From NCBI RefSeq assembly GCF_001277235.1, contig NZ_CP012266.1, positions 3,410,001 through 3,474,000 of the forward strand: DNA of 64,000 bases. Reading direction: 5' to 3'. The notes under the pieces were generated by a model, which saw nothing but the letters and a program-made list of their open reading frames with translations, made no database searches and was not told where the DNA came from. The translations under genes were made by a program, and so were the position numbers. The DNA is from Cronobacter dublinensis subsp. dublinensis LMG 23823 (lineage in GTDB: Bacteria > Pseudomonadota > Gammaproteobacteria > Enterobacterales > Enterobacteriaceae). This document shows, piece by piece, positions 42,819 through 52,044 of this stretch (position 1 is the first letter of the stretch; each line of letters opens with the position of its first letter).

Positions 42819-43604
42819 ATGTTAAATAGTGTTTTTTTTAAGAAAATATCGACATTCAATGCAAAACTCGATTCCTCACAAAAAGTAATTAGAAACCTAA
42901 TTATATCCATGTTTATTCTATATTTGCTTTCTCTATCGGGAAGTGAGAAATTATGGAAAGGCTTTTTTATTATAACTTTAATGTATTGGTCTTATGCAGT
43001 AGTGAGTTTCTTAATTAAATTATATAAAAAAGCATACGAAACAACTTTAGGTAAAGGAATTTTAATCTTGGCAGGCTCTATCTGCGTAAATTTAGCCCTA
43101 TGCTTTTCGGGAATAATAATAAATGACATCACATCTGTATCACCGTCAAACTTCCCTCACTCTTTGATATTCATTGCTACTGCAATGATCCCCTTGATTA
43201 TCCCCATTGTTATGTCACTGCCATTTACTATCATCCTGATAACATTGCCTTTATGGGGTTGGTTTTTTGTATACGATGAAAAGCTTATTAAATTCTTATT
43301 CCCAGGTTACCAGCCAAACAACAAAACGTTCCTACATAAGGTGACTTTGTTAATACAAATGTTTTTAGTCGTTGTTTATTGGTCTTTCCTATTCCATCTT
43401 GCAACACTCAAGGGCAACGATTACATGTCTTACATAAGTTATAAATCTCAATGGTTAATTTACAATCTTGAGATGTTTGATAAAAGCAAATGTTCTAATT
43501 TCATTAAAGGGAAAGTTGCATTCATTGGAGATGATAAAATCCTCGTTGCTACAAACCAAAACGAAACCTATTCATTTAAGCTCATGGAATGTGAAGCAGA
43601 GTAA
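42819..43604 (+). CDS. Polytopic membrane protein, AT-rich cargo gene
   Basis: 261 residues from the ATG at 42819, with GGAG 6 bases upstream; a start at 42789 lacks one. Hydrophobic segments at about 26-45, 48-65, 77-100, 112-150 (possibly two) and 175-195 predict five or six membrane helices; the last 60 residues are polar. Codon use is strongly AT-rich, unlike the phage genes around it. It is transcribed against the tail genes and lies between an intact and a broken copy of the same tail gene end. I do not recognise the family; superinfection exclusion, defence or surface modification are possible. Confidence 0.6.
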   Translation: MLNSVFFKKISTFNAKLDSSQKVIRNLIISMFILYLLSLSGSEKLWKGFFIITLMYWSYAVVSFLIKLYKKAYETTLGKGILILAGSICVNLALCFSGIIINDITSVSPSNFPHSLIFIATAMIPLIIPIVMSLPFTIILITLPLWGWFFVYDEKLIKFLFPGYQPNNKTFLHKVTLLIQMFLVVVYWSFLFHLATLKGNDYMSYISYKSQWLIYNLEMFDKSKCSNFIKGKVAFIGDDKILVATNQNETYSFKLMECEAE

Positions 43605-43864
43605 AGAAAAAACCTTCGCCAGCTCACCGTTAAATTTAAAATATTAATAATTTGAGAAATTTTATCATCTGCCCTTTAAATATGACAGTATAAATTTCAC
43701 TCCGTTCACCCATACCCATTTCTTTCCAGAAGAGGATATGGGCTGACACTTCACTGTAAAAATATCATGTGAATGATTTAATAATGTCGTTGTTTTGACA
43801 TGAGTCATATTTGGGGGCATGACAATGATAGTTATCTTCTCTACCAGAGAGTAATGCGATCAAA
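43605..43864. other. AT-rich spacer beyond the membrane-protein gene
   Basis: 260 bases, AT-rich, without a frame or hairpin I can support. It continues the low-GC character of the membrane-protein gene up to the abrupt start of the GC-rich tail gene at 43865. Confidence 0.35.
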
Positions 43865-44092
43865 TTATTCCCCGCTTACGGTGACCGGGGGCACCGGCCA
43901 GACAGTTTTTTCGGGAAAACCCTCTTGTTGTGGAACCTCACGTAATGCCTTCCGGTAAGCGCCCCATGCTTCTTTGTCGGTCGGCGCGTCAGGCATCATT
44001 GCCCAGTCAGAAGCGGCAATAAGTCGATCGCGTTCGGCGCGCACTTCTGCGGCCCTGATGGCCTCTAACTTCTCCTGATTAATTTTAATCAT
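43865..44092 (-). CDS. Small tail chaperone (tail_APC/Tfa-like)
   Basis: 75 residues from the ATG at 44092, which overlaps the preceding gene by 8 bases. The pattern RAERDRLIAASDWAMMPDAP followed by WGAYRKALR and WPVPP is characteristic of phage tail assembly chaperone-like proteins encoded after lambdoid tail fibres. A broken second copy of its 3' half lies at 42363-42508. It probably assists the fibre or binds its tip. Confidence 0.8.
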   Translation of the reverse strand: MIKINQEKLEAIRAAEVRAERDRLIAASDWAMMPDAPTDKEAWGAYRKALREVPQQEGFPEKTVWPVPPVTVSGE

Positions 44093-44327
44093 CGCGGGCA
44101 GCCTCATAGGTTCCGCCATACCCGTCCGGCGCAGGCATAGTGCTTTCGTTAATTTCCCACGCCTCCTGCGGAATATCGTCAGGCACCTCGGCAGAATCAA
44201 CGATCCAGAATGGGACGCCGTCGGGAACATCTTTCTGCCCGATTTCCAGAACGGTCAGGCCGCATGGGAGATAAGGGATCATGAGCGACACACCAAACTC
44301 TGATTTATAGATAATTCGCTTTTCCAT
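44085..44327 (-). CDS. Hypothetical protein of the tail-fibre operon
   Basis: 80 residues, ATG at 44327, two bases after the tail fibre stop. The middle PFWIVDSAEVPDDIPQEAWEI is a pattern I know from small phage genes between tail fibre and chaperone genes. Function unknown; a fibre accessory role fits the context. Confidence 0.65.
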   Translation of the reverse strand: MEKRIIYKSEFGVSLMIPYLPCGLTVLEIGQKDVPDGVPFWIVDSAEVPDDIPQEAWEINESTMPAPDGYGGTYEAARDD

Positions 44328-44329
44328 AT

Positions 44330-46375
44330 CTATTTCCTGTGAACCGTAACCATCACGGAGGCGTCAATCCGGCCCGTGTTATTCCTTGTCGCAACAGCAA
44401 AAAAGGTTTTGCTGATCGAATAAACGCTGCCGCTGATCGCGTTAACATCATTAGAGCCCTGAATTGCCGTCACCATAATGGACTGATTGATTTCATCTGC
44501 CGGTGGGTTCTGGTAAACGAGCCGGTAAGCACCTGCCGCCTCCTTAGTGACAGAGGAAATGTTAAAAGCCGCGACTATCGTGTCACCACTGAAACGACAC
44601 CACGCCACAGCGCCCTGGGGCGAATTGGTGGCAAGCAGCTCAACGTCAACATCAGAGGCCGGAATGCTGTATACCCTGGTTGTGGCCCCGTCGTTTACGG
44701 TGATGGCAGAGAACGGTCGCGCCCCAACCCGCTGTAGCGCAACCAGCGAGGCGGACGATTTAATCTGGCCTGCAACCTTCATCGTTGACTTAACATCACC
44801 ACCACGCATCAGCACGCCGCTGCCCGGCTGCGTTGCGTATGAATTAACCACATCGAAGGATGTGCCGGCCGCCTGAAATGCGCCGGACGCGCGGATAATC
44901 CAGATCCCAAAAACCTCGTTCGGGTGGATCTCACCGCTTCCGTCACGACCATAATTTGCGCTTTGAGTGCTGGCATCAAGAACGTAACGTTCATATCGGG
45001 TTGAACTGGTGGTGGTACCGTCAAGCTGAAATACGTTATTCCCGCCGTTGGTCCAGCTGACAAACCCGTTTTTACCGCTGGTTGACTGATCGTAGTTGTA
45101 GGCGAACAACTGCCCGGAAATGTTAGGTGCGCTGTCCTGCAAAATTCGCCCGACCACGTCACCAGACGCCGCGCCGCGAAGGAACGGCGATTTGATACTG
45201 CCGTCCTGAATGCCGTTGAGATCCGGCACGCGGAACGTTGTCGTTCCGTTTCCAGGCGAGTACATGCCACGGTTCATGGCCGGTGCGCCAGCGTTGCTGG
45301 ACGTCAGCCAGACCGCATCCGTCTGCGTCGCCGTCAGAATACCGGCGTTTACGGCGGCCCATAAATCGGCGGTTTTTGCATCGGTACGGCTCTCAAGCTG
45401 GCCGTCTGCCGCGATATAACCGGCAGGCAGCGCCGCCCGCAAGCCGTTGAACCACTGAACCGCGCCGATGAAGTCATTCATCACGCCGTTCATGCTTGCC
45501 CCACCGCCCCCACCAGACGACGCTTTGAGCTGACGCAGGGTCACCGCATCATAATCAGATACCGCTTCCGCAGGCAGCGGCAACGGCTTCCCGTTCAGCA
45601 GGTTTTGCAGCGAAGCCGCCCTGTCTGTGACGTCGGACAGGTTCGCGTCTTTCGTAAGGACTTTTTCGGCGTCAAATTTATCGGCAAGCGACTGCGCACG
45701 ATCGGCATGAGTGCGTGCGTCAGTAGCGGCCTGGCTGGCAGTGCCCACGGCCTGCGCCGCCGTGCTTGCGCTGGCTGCGGCATTGCTGGCTCCTCTGCTG
45801 GCAACGGCCATAGCGTCCTCTGCCGCCTTTTTAGCCGCGGCGGCATTATCTGCGGAAGCCTTTGCCCCGCTGCTGGCCGTCTCGGCAGCCTGCCGATCCG
45901 CGCTGACGCTGGCCTGCGCCTGCTTAATACCCTCCACGATTTTCTGAAGGCTGCCCGGATCGAGGTCTTCGAGCAGGCTCACCAGTGACGGCCAGCTCGG
46001 CCCTTTAAACTGGCTGCCGTCAGGCAGCGTAACGGTGATATTTTCACCTGCGGAAAAAACCTGCTGCCAGTTGGCTTTGTCGAGGTTGAGCCCGCGTAAG
46101 GCTTCGGTAACCTGATTCACCACTTCCATCGTTACCTGGCTCATGGTACCGCGCGGCACCGCTGACCATGCCAGCCCCGCCGCATCGGGCCCGGTATACG
46201 TTCTGGTGAGCGTCAGCGCCGTGTCGCTGCTGACCGTTTTAACGGCCTGCGTGTAGACAACCTGACCCGCCGTGAAGACGACGTAATCCCCCGCGACCAG
46301 TTCGCTGGTAAATGTGGTGCCGTCGCCGTTGATGGTCGTTGCGCCGTTTTTGATGCTGATCGTGCCTTTAGCCAT
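44330..46375 (-). CDS. Side tail fibre protein
   Basis: 681 residues. The N-terminal 110 residues are a particle-binding domain (GTISIKNGATTINGDGTTF, then an Arg-Gly-Thr-Met region). About 140-235 is an Ala/Ser-rich coiled coil (AAETASSGAKASADNAAAAK), typical of lambdoid Stf shafts. About 300-480 resembles a phage tail-collar domain (GAVQWFNGLRAALPAGY), and the C-terminal 170 residues probably form the receptor-binding or beta-sandwich tip. It defines host contact of the second prophage. Confidence 0.87.
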   Translation of the reverse strand: MAKGTISIKNGATTINGDGTTFTSELVAGDYVVFTAGQVVYTQAVKTVSSDTALTLTRTYTGPDAAGLAWSAVPRGTMSQVTMEVVNQVTEALRGLNLDKANWQQVFSAGENITVTLPDGSQFKGPSWPSLVSLLEDLDPGSLQKIVEGIKQAQASVSADRQAAETASSGAKASADNAAAAKKAAEDAMAVASRGASNAAASASTAAQAVGTASQAATDARTHADRAQSLADKFDAEKVLTKDANLSDVTDRAASLQNLLNGKPLPLPAEAVSDYDAVTLRQLKASSGGGGGASMNGVMNDFIGAVQWFNGLRAALPAGYIAADGQLESRTDAKTADLWAAVNAGILTATQTDAVWLTSSNAGAPAMNRGMYSPGNGTTTFRVPDLNGIQDGSIKSPFLRGAASGDVVGRILQDSAPNISGQLFAYNYDQSTSGKNGFVSWTNGGNNVFQLDGTTTSSTRYERYVLDASTQSANYGRDGSGEIHPNEVFGIWIIRASGAFQAAGTSFDVVNSYATQPGSGVLMRGGDVKSTMKVAGQIKSSASLVALQRVGARPFSAITVNDGATTRVYSIPASDVDVELLATNSPQGAVAWCRFSGDTIVAAFNISSVTKEAAGAYRLVYQNPPADEINQSIMVTAIQGSNDVNAISGSVYSISKTFFAVATRNNTGRIDASVMVTVHRK

Positions 46376-46393
46376 CAGGCCTGCTCCTTAAAA

Positions 46394-46415
46394 TAAAAAA
46401 CCCGCCGTAGCGGGT
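46394..46415 (-). terminator. Hairpin terminator before the tail fibre gene
   Basis: On the minus strand ACCCG-CTACG-CGGGT is followed by six T. It lies after the DUF6453-like gene and before the fibre gene. Nearly the same sequence recurs at 53153-53175 and 56472-56494. Confidence 0.75.
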
Positions 46416-46433
46416 CATTCAGTCAATAAGCGG

Positions 46434-47393
46434 TCAGTACATACTGTCGAGTAACAGGATATTCATGCCGGTCGTTCTGTTTACGTCCAGCGAATAGTCA
46501 GACGTCCATACCGCAGCCACATAACCGCGCCCCACCCGGACGGCATTACCCGCCCGGACCAGCCCCTGATATTTTGCATAACACCAGCCGCCGGAGATGT
46601 CGGTTTGCGCGCCGTAACGACCGAGCATGATGTACCGGTTCCCGATATCAGTGGCAGCCCCTGACGGCCTGCAGAAGGCATTGCTGTAGAGGAACGGGCG
46701 CTTTGTTGTGGAAAAGGTGCACTGCCCTCTGCTGTTGAAGAAGTTCAGTCCGGGCCCCGGAACCGGCGCGGTGCCGGTCGCAAAAATCACCACGTCCATC
46801 GTTACGGTCGCGCTGACGTTCGCCCCGTTACGCTCGGCCACGGCCCGGACCACGTTACCGTCGTATTCCACCACCACCCCACTGGCGCTCCACCTGGCAA
46901 ATACGGCGTAGGACTGCCGGGTATAGCCGGTCGGGGGCGGTGACCAGGAGCCGGTAAACGTTACCCGCCCCCGATACACACACTGACCGACCGCGGCCCC
47001 GTCTGTGATAACGGTGAAATCAGTACTGTCAGAAATATAAAGCCCGCGATTGCCCGACTGACTGGCGGGCAGGATCTGCCAGACCGTGCCGGGGTATATT
47101 TTCCCATTGCTCATTCTGTAGTTTGACCAGACGGAGAAGGTCAGCACATTTCCGCTCTGTGATACGCCGGTTAACACGTCCATATCCGGGATCAGGCTTG
47201 TGCTGCCGCCAAGATAAATCCCGGCGGTGACATGCGGTGCGAAGACGGCTGACGCACCCGCCACATAGCCCGGTATCGCGTACTGATTTCCGCTGCCGCT
47301 GGCATACCCGCAATAGGACGGGCACCGCAGCCCCGCGGTGATGGTCATCGCCGGACCGCCGTCATTGAGATCGATATACAGCCCACTCGGCAT
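46434..47393 (-). CDS. Tail tip-associated protein (DUF6453-like)
   Basis: 319 residues from the ATG at 47393, overlapping the J stop (TAATG). The N-terminus PSGLYIDLNDGGPAMTITAG and GLRCPSYCGYASG match a family of proteins encoded directly after J in lambdoid phages, which I recall as DUF6453. Beta-rich with several Cys and aromatic residues. The role is unknown, probably part of the tail tip. Confidence 0.7.
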   Translation of the reverse strand: MPSGLYIDLNDGGPAMTITAGLRCPSYCGYASGSGNQYAIPGYVAGASAVFAPHVTAGIYLGGSTSLIPDMDVLTGVSQSGNVLTFSVWSNYRMSNGKIYPGTVWQILPASQSGNRGLYISDSTDFTVITDGAAVGQCVYRGRVTFTGSWSPPPTGYTRQSYAVFARWSASGVVVEYDGNVVRAVAERNGANVSATVTMDVVIFATGTAPVPGPGLNFFNSRGQCTFSTTKRPFLYSNAFCRPSGAATDIGNRYIMLGRYGAQTDISGGWCYAKYQGLVRAGNAVRVGRGYVAAVWTSDYSLDVNRTTGMNILLLDSMY

Positions 47394-50300
47394 TAATTCC
47401 ATTCCCCCAGAATAATACGCCCGCCATTCGCCAGATTTACCGTCACACCGTTACCGTTGATGACCACACCATTTCCGCTACCGGCCAGGGAGAATCTTCC
47501 CTCCGTTGCAATAATGGCCCCCCGCACCGTCACTTCATTAAACTCAGCGTTACCGGCTTTATTGATGATCCAGCCCGCGGAGCCCGCCACGTAGTTATTT
47601 GACTGAATGGACGCGCCGATTTTGGCGCTGGTAATCGTGCCGTTCTGGATAAAGGCCGAGTTCATAAACACCTGGCCGTTTACCACTGCAAACGGTGAGT
47701 AACGGTTGTTTCCGCTACCGCTCATCACCACAAACTGATTCGCATTCACCGCAAAGCGGGTATCGACAGCGGTGCCGTTAATGGTGACCGCCACCGACAG
47801 CCCGGCGTCATAATACTGCCCCTTATACTGCACGCCGGTTTTCATGGTGTAGATGGCAGAGCCGCCGTTTGCATCAACATACGCATCCATTTTGCCTTCT
47901 ACCGCGGCCGCCACATCCTCAAACCGCGCCACCACCGTGTCGTTTATCTCACTGATGGCCGATGTGTTATCCGCCGTGGCTTTCTCGAGACGACTGGCGG
48001 TGGCGTTGAAATCGTCAAATTTCGCGTTCACCGTCGTCTCAAGCGCTGCGACGGACTTACCGGCATCGGCGGCCAGCGTCCGGGCCTCAATGATGCCCGC
48101 GCGGTTATTGCCATACATCTTCCACTGCTGGTTCACCGTGTCGTGGCCGCCCAGGGCATTCTGCAGAATGGCTTCGGGATCGAGGGTTATCTGGCTGAGC
48201 AGCGCCTCACCGTCTTCCTTCGTCATGAAGTCGCCCGCGATATCGCCCAGGTAATCCTCCGCGTTGTCGTTCGCCATGCCACGTACCCACGCCGTCCATG
48301 CCGACTGGTTCCCGATACGGTCAACCAGCCGCGCGCGGTACCAGAAGATTTGACCGGCGCGCAGACCGAGCTGCGTGTAGCGGCGCGCCGGATAGGGCAC
48401 ATCGGAGAGCAGCAGCGCGTCGCTGCCGTCGGGCGCAGCGGCATACTGAATTTCGGTCATCAGCGTGTCGTCCGCGCCGTCCGGGAAAGTCCAGTCGAGC
48501 TGGATGCCCCAGTTGATCGCCGTGGTGCGGAAGTTCAGCGGCACCGGCGGCTGCCCCACCTTGCCGGTCAGCGTCACCTCGTCGCTGGTCTGCCAGACCG
48601 AGGCAACATCGCTGGCGTTCACGGCGCTGACGCGCGCCATATACCGCCCGGCATAGATACCCTGCACCTCAAAGCCGAGCGAGCTCGTGCGCGGTACATT
48701 CACCCAGTCGCCGTTATCCTTGCGCCACTGGCATTCATACGCCACGGCACCGGGCGCGGCGGGCCAGGCGACACGCAGGGTTTCCACGCTGAGGCCCTGC
48801 ACCACGCGGCTGTAACTGCTGAGGGTCACGGATGCGGGCGGCACCTGCGCGCCGGGTGGAATGGCCGATACCGGGCGTTCATCGAGCCTGGCGCCGGAAT
48901 CGATGGCGGCATACTTATCCGGATTGTGCTGCACCGCGCTGATGGTCCAGGTGCCGTCGTTGTTGTCTTCGACAGACGTGACCCGGTACTGCTGGATCGC
49001 CACATCCTGCGCATCCACCGACCAGACCGCCTCGCGCTCCGGCGTTTCGCTGAATGCCGCAGACACCGTGACGTTGCGGCCGCTGACCGCCTGCAGGGTA
49101 CGGGCCTGTGATTTACCGGACGGCAGGTTGACGATAAGCCTGTCGCCCGCTTTTGCATCCGGCGCCCGGTCGAGTGTCAGCGCGCGACCGTTCACCTGAC
49201 TGATACGCCCGCCCATCACCCGCCCGGACAGATACTGATCCGCCACGCCGATGATATGGCCCGGCAGCGGGATAATGCCTTCGAGCCCGGTGGCGAAACT
49301 CACCATCCGGTCTTTAGCATTTGTCAGCAGCGCCCAGCGGCCGCGGCGGTTGGCCTCGGTGCGCCGCGTGCAGCCGATGGCGGAGATCTGCGTCTGGCGC
49401 ACGCCGTAGCGGCGCACCAGGTCAGGCTCCATTACCGCTTCCACTTCATCGGTGTAATGGTTCTCCGGGTTTGACCAGCTCACCATCGCCGTTGAATAAC
49501 GGTTCTTCTCGCTGCCGCTGGCGTAGGAGAATTTGCCGTCGATGACGTTGGCCCGGGTGTAGACATACGTCATGTCGCGCGGCATGTCCGCCAGCGCGGA
49601 GAGCTGGTTACCGGCCCAGTAGGTCATGCCACGAAAGATGCTCGCCAGGTCGCGCAGCACCGTAAACGCCTCGTTCTGACTCTGGATATACACGTCGCAG
49701 AGAAATCGCGGCTCGGTACCGCTGCCGCCGGTACCGTCGGGCACGGGCTGGTCGCAGTACTGCGCGATGCGGTAGAGCTCCCACTTGTCCACCTGGGTCG
49801 CATCCAGCCGGTCACCGGTTCCGAAACGGTCGCTCAGCACCAGGTCGTAAAAGACCCAGGCGGGGTTATTGCTCCAGGCCCATTTAAACGAGCCGTCCCA
49901 GGTGCCGGAATAGCTGCGGGTCACCGGATCGTAAGTGGTGGGCACGCGGATTTGCCGCCCGCGGGCGCGGAGGCTGATCTGCGGGATATTGCTGAACTGC
50001 TTCGCGTTGAACGACACAAAGAGCAGCGCGGTGTTCGGGTAGCGCAGCTTTGCATCGATGATTTCCGAATAGGCCTCGATATTGGTGGTGTCGACGATGC
50101 GGCTGGAGGTGCTGTCCACCGTCGTCCGCCGTACACGAAGCTGCCAGCCGGTCCGGGCGGGCGGGAGATCGATGCGGTGGCTGCGCTCATACAGCGAGGT
50201 GGTCTTACCGTCGAACGCGCCGTTCAGCACCGTGACATACCCGCCGCCGTCGGCGGACAGCTCAATTTTGTAGTCGACGCGGTAACCGACCACATCCCCG

Positions 50301-50695
50301 TTGTCCTTCATGCGCTGCAGCGAAGGTACGCCGAGGCGAACCCGGACGGCAGAGAGCTGCGTGTTACTGATGGCGCGCGTCCACGGCTGTGTCGCTTTAA
50401 GCTGAGTGTTAATGGTGATTTCATTTTCCACCGACGGCACGCCGGGGATGTAAGCCTGCGCCTGGGTGCCGGACCGGAACTCCCATTTCACACCCGGAAA
50501 GTTAAGCGTGCCGTCAGCGCTGCGGATCGGGGTGCCGTCGAGAAAGATATCTTTATCCGTGAGGCCGCCGGCGAACTCCCCCTCGCCCAGCGCAAGCAAG
50601 ATTTTGGCGGTCGCAATGGACTGGAGTGAATCAGGGGATTCATGCGGCGTGCGGGGTTTATCACCGCCACCCTTTTTACCGGTTATTTTTTCCAT
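47393..50695 (-). CDS. Tail tip / host specificity protein J
   Basis: 1100 residues from the ATG at 50695; a frame extension upstream crosses a terminator and the I gene. The N-terminal part (KGGGDKPRTPHESPDSLQS) and the hub domains follow lambda J. Fibronectin type III-like domains come at about 620-820, and the C-terminal part contains a long helical region and a final domain with GNAEFNEVTVRG motifs. J binds the outer-membrane receptor and starts DNA entry. The order K, I, J is as in lambda. Confidence 0.93.
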   Translation of the reverse strand: MEKITGKKGGGDKPRTPHESPDSLQSIATAKILLALGEGEFAGGLTDKDIFLDGTPIRSADGTLNFPGVKWEFRSGTQAQAYIPGVPSVENEITINTQLKATQPWTRAISNTQLSAVRVRLGVPSLQRMKDNGDVVGYRVDYKIELSADGGGYVTVLNGAFDGKTTSLYERSHRIDLPPARTGWQLRVRRTTVDSTSSRIVDTTNIEAYSEIIDAKLRYPNTALLFVSFNAKQFSNIPQISLRARGRQIRVPTTYDPVTRSYSGTWDGSFKWAWSNNPAWVFYDLVLSDRFGTGDRLDATQVDKWELYRIAQYCDQPVPDGTGGSGTEPRFLCDVYIQSQNEAFTVLRDLASIFRGMTYWAGNQLSALADMPRDMTYVYTRANVIDGKFSYASGSEKNRYSTAMVSWSNPENHYTDEVEAVMEPDLVRRYGVRQTQISAIGCTRRTEANRRGRWALLTNAKDRMVSFATGLEGIIPLPGHIIGVADQYLSGRVMGGRISQVNGRALTLDRAPDAKAGDRLIVNLPSGKSQARTLQAVSGRNVTVSAAFSETPEREAVWSVDAQDVAIQQYRVTSVEDNNDGTWTISAVQHNPDKYAAIDSGARLDERPVSAIPPGAQVPPASVTLSSYSRVVQGLSVETLRVAWPAAPGAVAYECQWRKDNGDWVNVPRTSSLGFEVQGIYAGRYMARVSAVNASDVASVWQTSDEVTLTGKVGQPPVPLNFRTTAINWGIQLDWTFPDGADDTLMTEIQYAAAPDGSDALLLSDVPYPARRYTQLGLRAGQIFWYRARLVDRIGNQSAWTAWVRGMANDNAEDYLGDIAGDFMTKEDGEALLSQITLDPEAILQNALGGHDTVNQQWKMYGNNRAGIIEARTLAADAGKSVAALETTVNAKFDDFNATASRLEKATADNTSAISEINDTVVARFEDVAAAVEGKMDAYVDANGGSAIYTMKTGVQYKGQYYDAGLSVAVTINGTAVDTRFAVNANQFVVMSGSGNNRYSPFAVVNGQVFMNSAFIQNGTITSAKIGASIQSNNYVAGSAGWIINKAGNAEFNEVTVRGAIIATEGRFSLAGSGNGVVINGNGVTVNLANGGRIILGEWN

Positions 50696-50704
50696 ACTGC
50701 GCCC

Positions 50705-50728
50705 ATAAAAAAAGCGCCCGCAGGCGCT
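50705..50728 (-). terminator. Hairpin terminator between I and J
   Basis: Stem AGCGCC / GGCGCT followed on the minus strand by seven T, 17 bases after the I gene stop and about 10 bases before the J start. It may also shield the J ribosome site. Confidence 0.7.
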
Positions 50729-50744
50729 GTTATCAGACCGGTTT

Positions 50745-51341
50745 TCACTGGTCGTTGGTGTAGATGCCGGCGGAGACAATCGCGCCGCCGATTTCGCGCT
50801 CGCCATACAAGAGCCCGACGGGATTACCCATTGCCGTGGTATTCACGGGCCCGCCAAAGGCGTAGCTCGGCGCGTTATCGGGGTCCTGACGCGATGCCAG
50901 TCCTCCGGGCTGCGGTGACAGCATCTGCACCACGCCGCCGGCCATCAGCCCGATACCGGCCTGTAAGGCATACGGGCCCCACGTCGCCCCGCCCCAGGCC
51001 TGCCCAATGGTCATGCCAATGGCACCGACCACCACCAGCACCGCGCCCAGTATTGTCTGCAGCACGCCCGCCCGCTTGCTGCCGGCGATCACCGGCGCAA
51101 TGCGGATATCCGCTTCGCCGCTGTTGTGCTTCAGCTCATCCTGGCCGATGTTCTTTTTCCCCCTGAACACGGCAAAGCGCAGGCCGCGCAGGTGCGCCGT
51201 CTGCATGTACTGCTCAAAGCCGGGGATAATGACTGACAGCGCGCGGCAGGCTTCCGCCGGGCTGGCTATCACCAGCCGGTGCTCGCGACCAAACCGCGCA
51301 CCCAGCGCGCCGTACAGCCGCACCGTTTTCAGTTGGTTCAT
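50745..51341 (-). CDS. Tail assembly protein I
   Basis: 198 residues of the lambda gpI family. The N-terminal 90 residues form a ubiquitin-like fold region (KTVRLYGALGARFGREHRL). A hydrophobic Gly/Ala-rich stretch (about 93-140) follows and the C-terminus ends in a YGEREIGGAIVSAG motif. It acts with K in building the tail tip and is not in the mature virion. It overlaps K by 4 bases. Confidence 0.9.
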   Translation of the reverse strand: MNQLKTVRLYGALGARFGREHRLVIASPAEACRALSVIIPGFEQYMQTAHLRGLRFAVFRGKKNIGQDELKHNSGEADIRIAPVIAGSKRAGVLQTILGAVLVVVGAIGMTIGQAWGGATWGPYALQAGIGLMAGGVVQMLSPQPGGLASRQDPDNAPSYAFGGPVNTTAMGNPVGLLYGEREIGGAIVSAGIYTNDQ

Positions 51342-52042
51342 GGCAGATCCTTGTGTCTGACAATTTTGATGGTGCGCTCGCGCAGGTAGCCGCCATATGG
51401 CGTGGTGCAGGAGAGCTGGCCGTAGAGGTGATGCAGCAGTTGGTTACCCTCCAGCAGAATACCGGCGTGATTCACCACCGGCGCGGACACCTGCATCAGC
51501 ACCATGTCGCCGGGCCGCGGCTCTGTGACTTCGCGAAACCCCTCGGCATACCAGTTATCCATATAGAGATTTTCGCCCCGCTCCCACCACGGGTAATCAA
51601 CGCTGTAGTTGCGAAGCGTCACGCCTTGCTGCCGGTGCCAGTCCATCACCAGCGACCAGCAGTCCGCATAACCCAGCTCAAAAGCGCGCCCTCCCAGCGG
51701 CCGTTCGCCGCGGGGCGCGATGGTGCGCAGGTCACCTTCCGGCCACGAGACGATTACCCAGGGGATGCCGTGGGCGTCGCATTGAAGCTGGTCGAGCTCG
51801 CTCGGCTGGGTGGTGGCGCCGTCGCCCGGGTGGGAATGCACAATGGCGGTGACGGTGCCCCAGTCTTCCGCGGCAGCGTAATCCTCCGGCGACAGTTCAA
51901 ACTGCTCCTCCGGCGCGCCGGTGATGTTCCGGCACGGGAAATACCGCTCGACGCGACTTTTCTGCGCCACCAGGCCGCAGCACTCGCGCGGGTATTCCGC
52001 CTCAGCATGGGCCAGGATATCGGCAATGGTTTTATCGCGCAT
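51338..52042 (-). CDS. Tail assembly protein K (JAMM + NlpC/P60)
   Basis: 234 residues with two domains. Residues 1-110 are a JAB/JAMM metalloprotease: Glu20, His69 and His71 (HSHP), Ser81 and Asp84. Residues 120-234 are NlpC/P60 with Cys128 in YADCWS and a later His in VVNHAGILL. In lambda-like phages K is a tail tip assembly factor and possible peptidoglycan hydrolase. It lies three bases from L. Confidence 0.92.
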   Translation of the reverse strand: MRDKTIADILAHAEAEYPRECCGLVAQKSRVERYFPCRNITGAPEEQFELSPEDYAAAEDWGTVTAIVHSHPGDGATTQPSELDQLQCDAHGIPWVIVSWPEGDLRTIAPRGERPLGGRAFELGYADCWSLVMDWHRQQGVTLRNYSVDYPWWERGENLYMDNWYAEGFREVTEPRPGDMVLMQVSAPVVNHAGILLEGNQLLHHLYGQLSCTTPYGGYLRERTIKIVRHKDLP

Positions 52043-52044
52043 GG

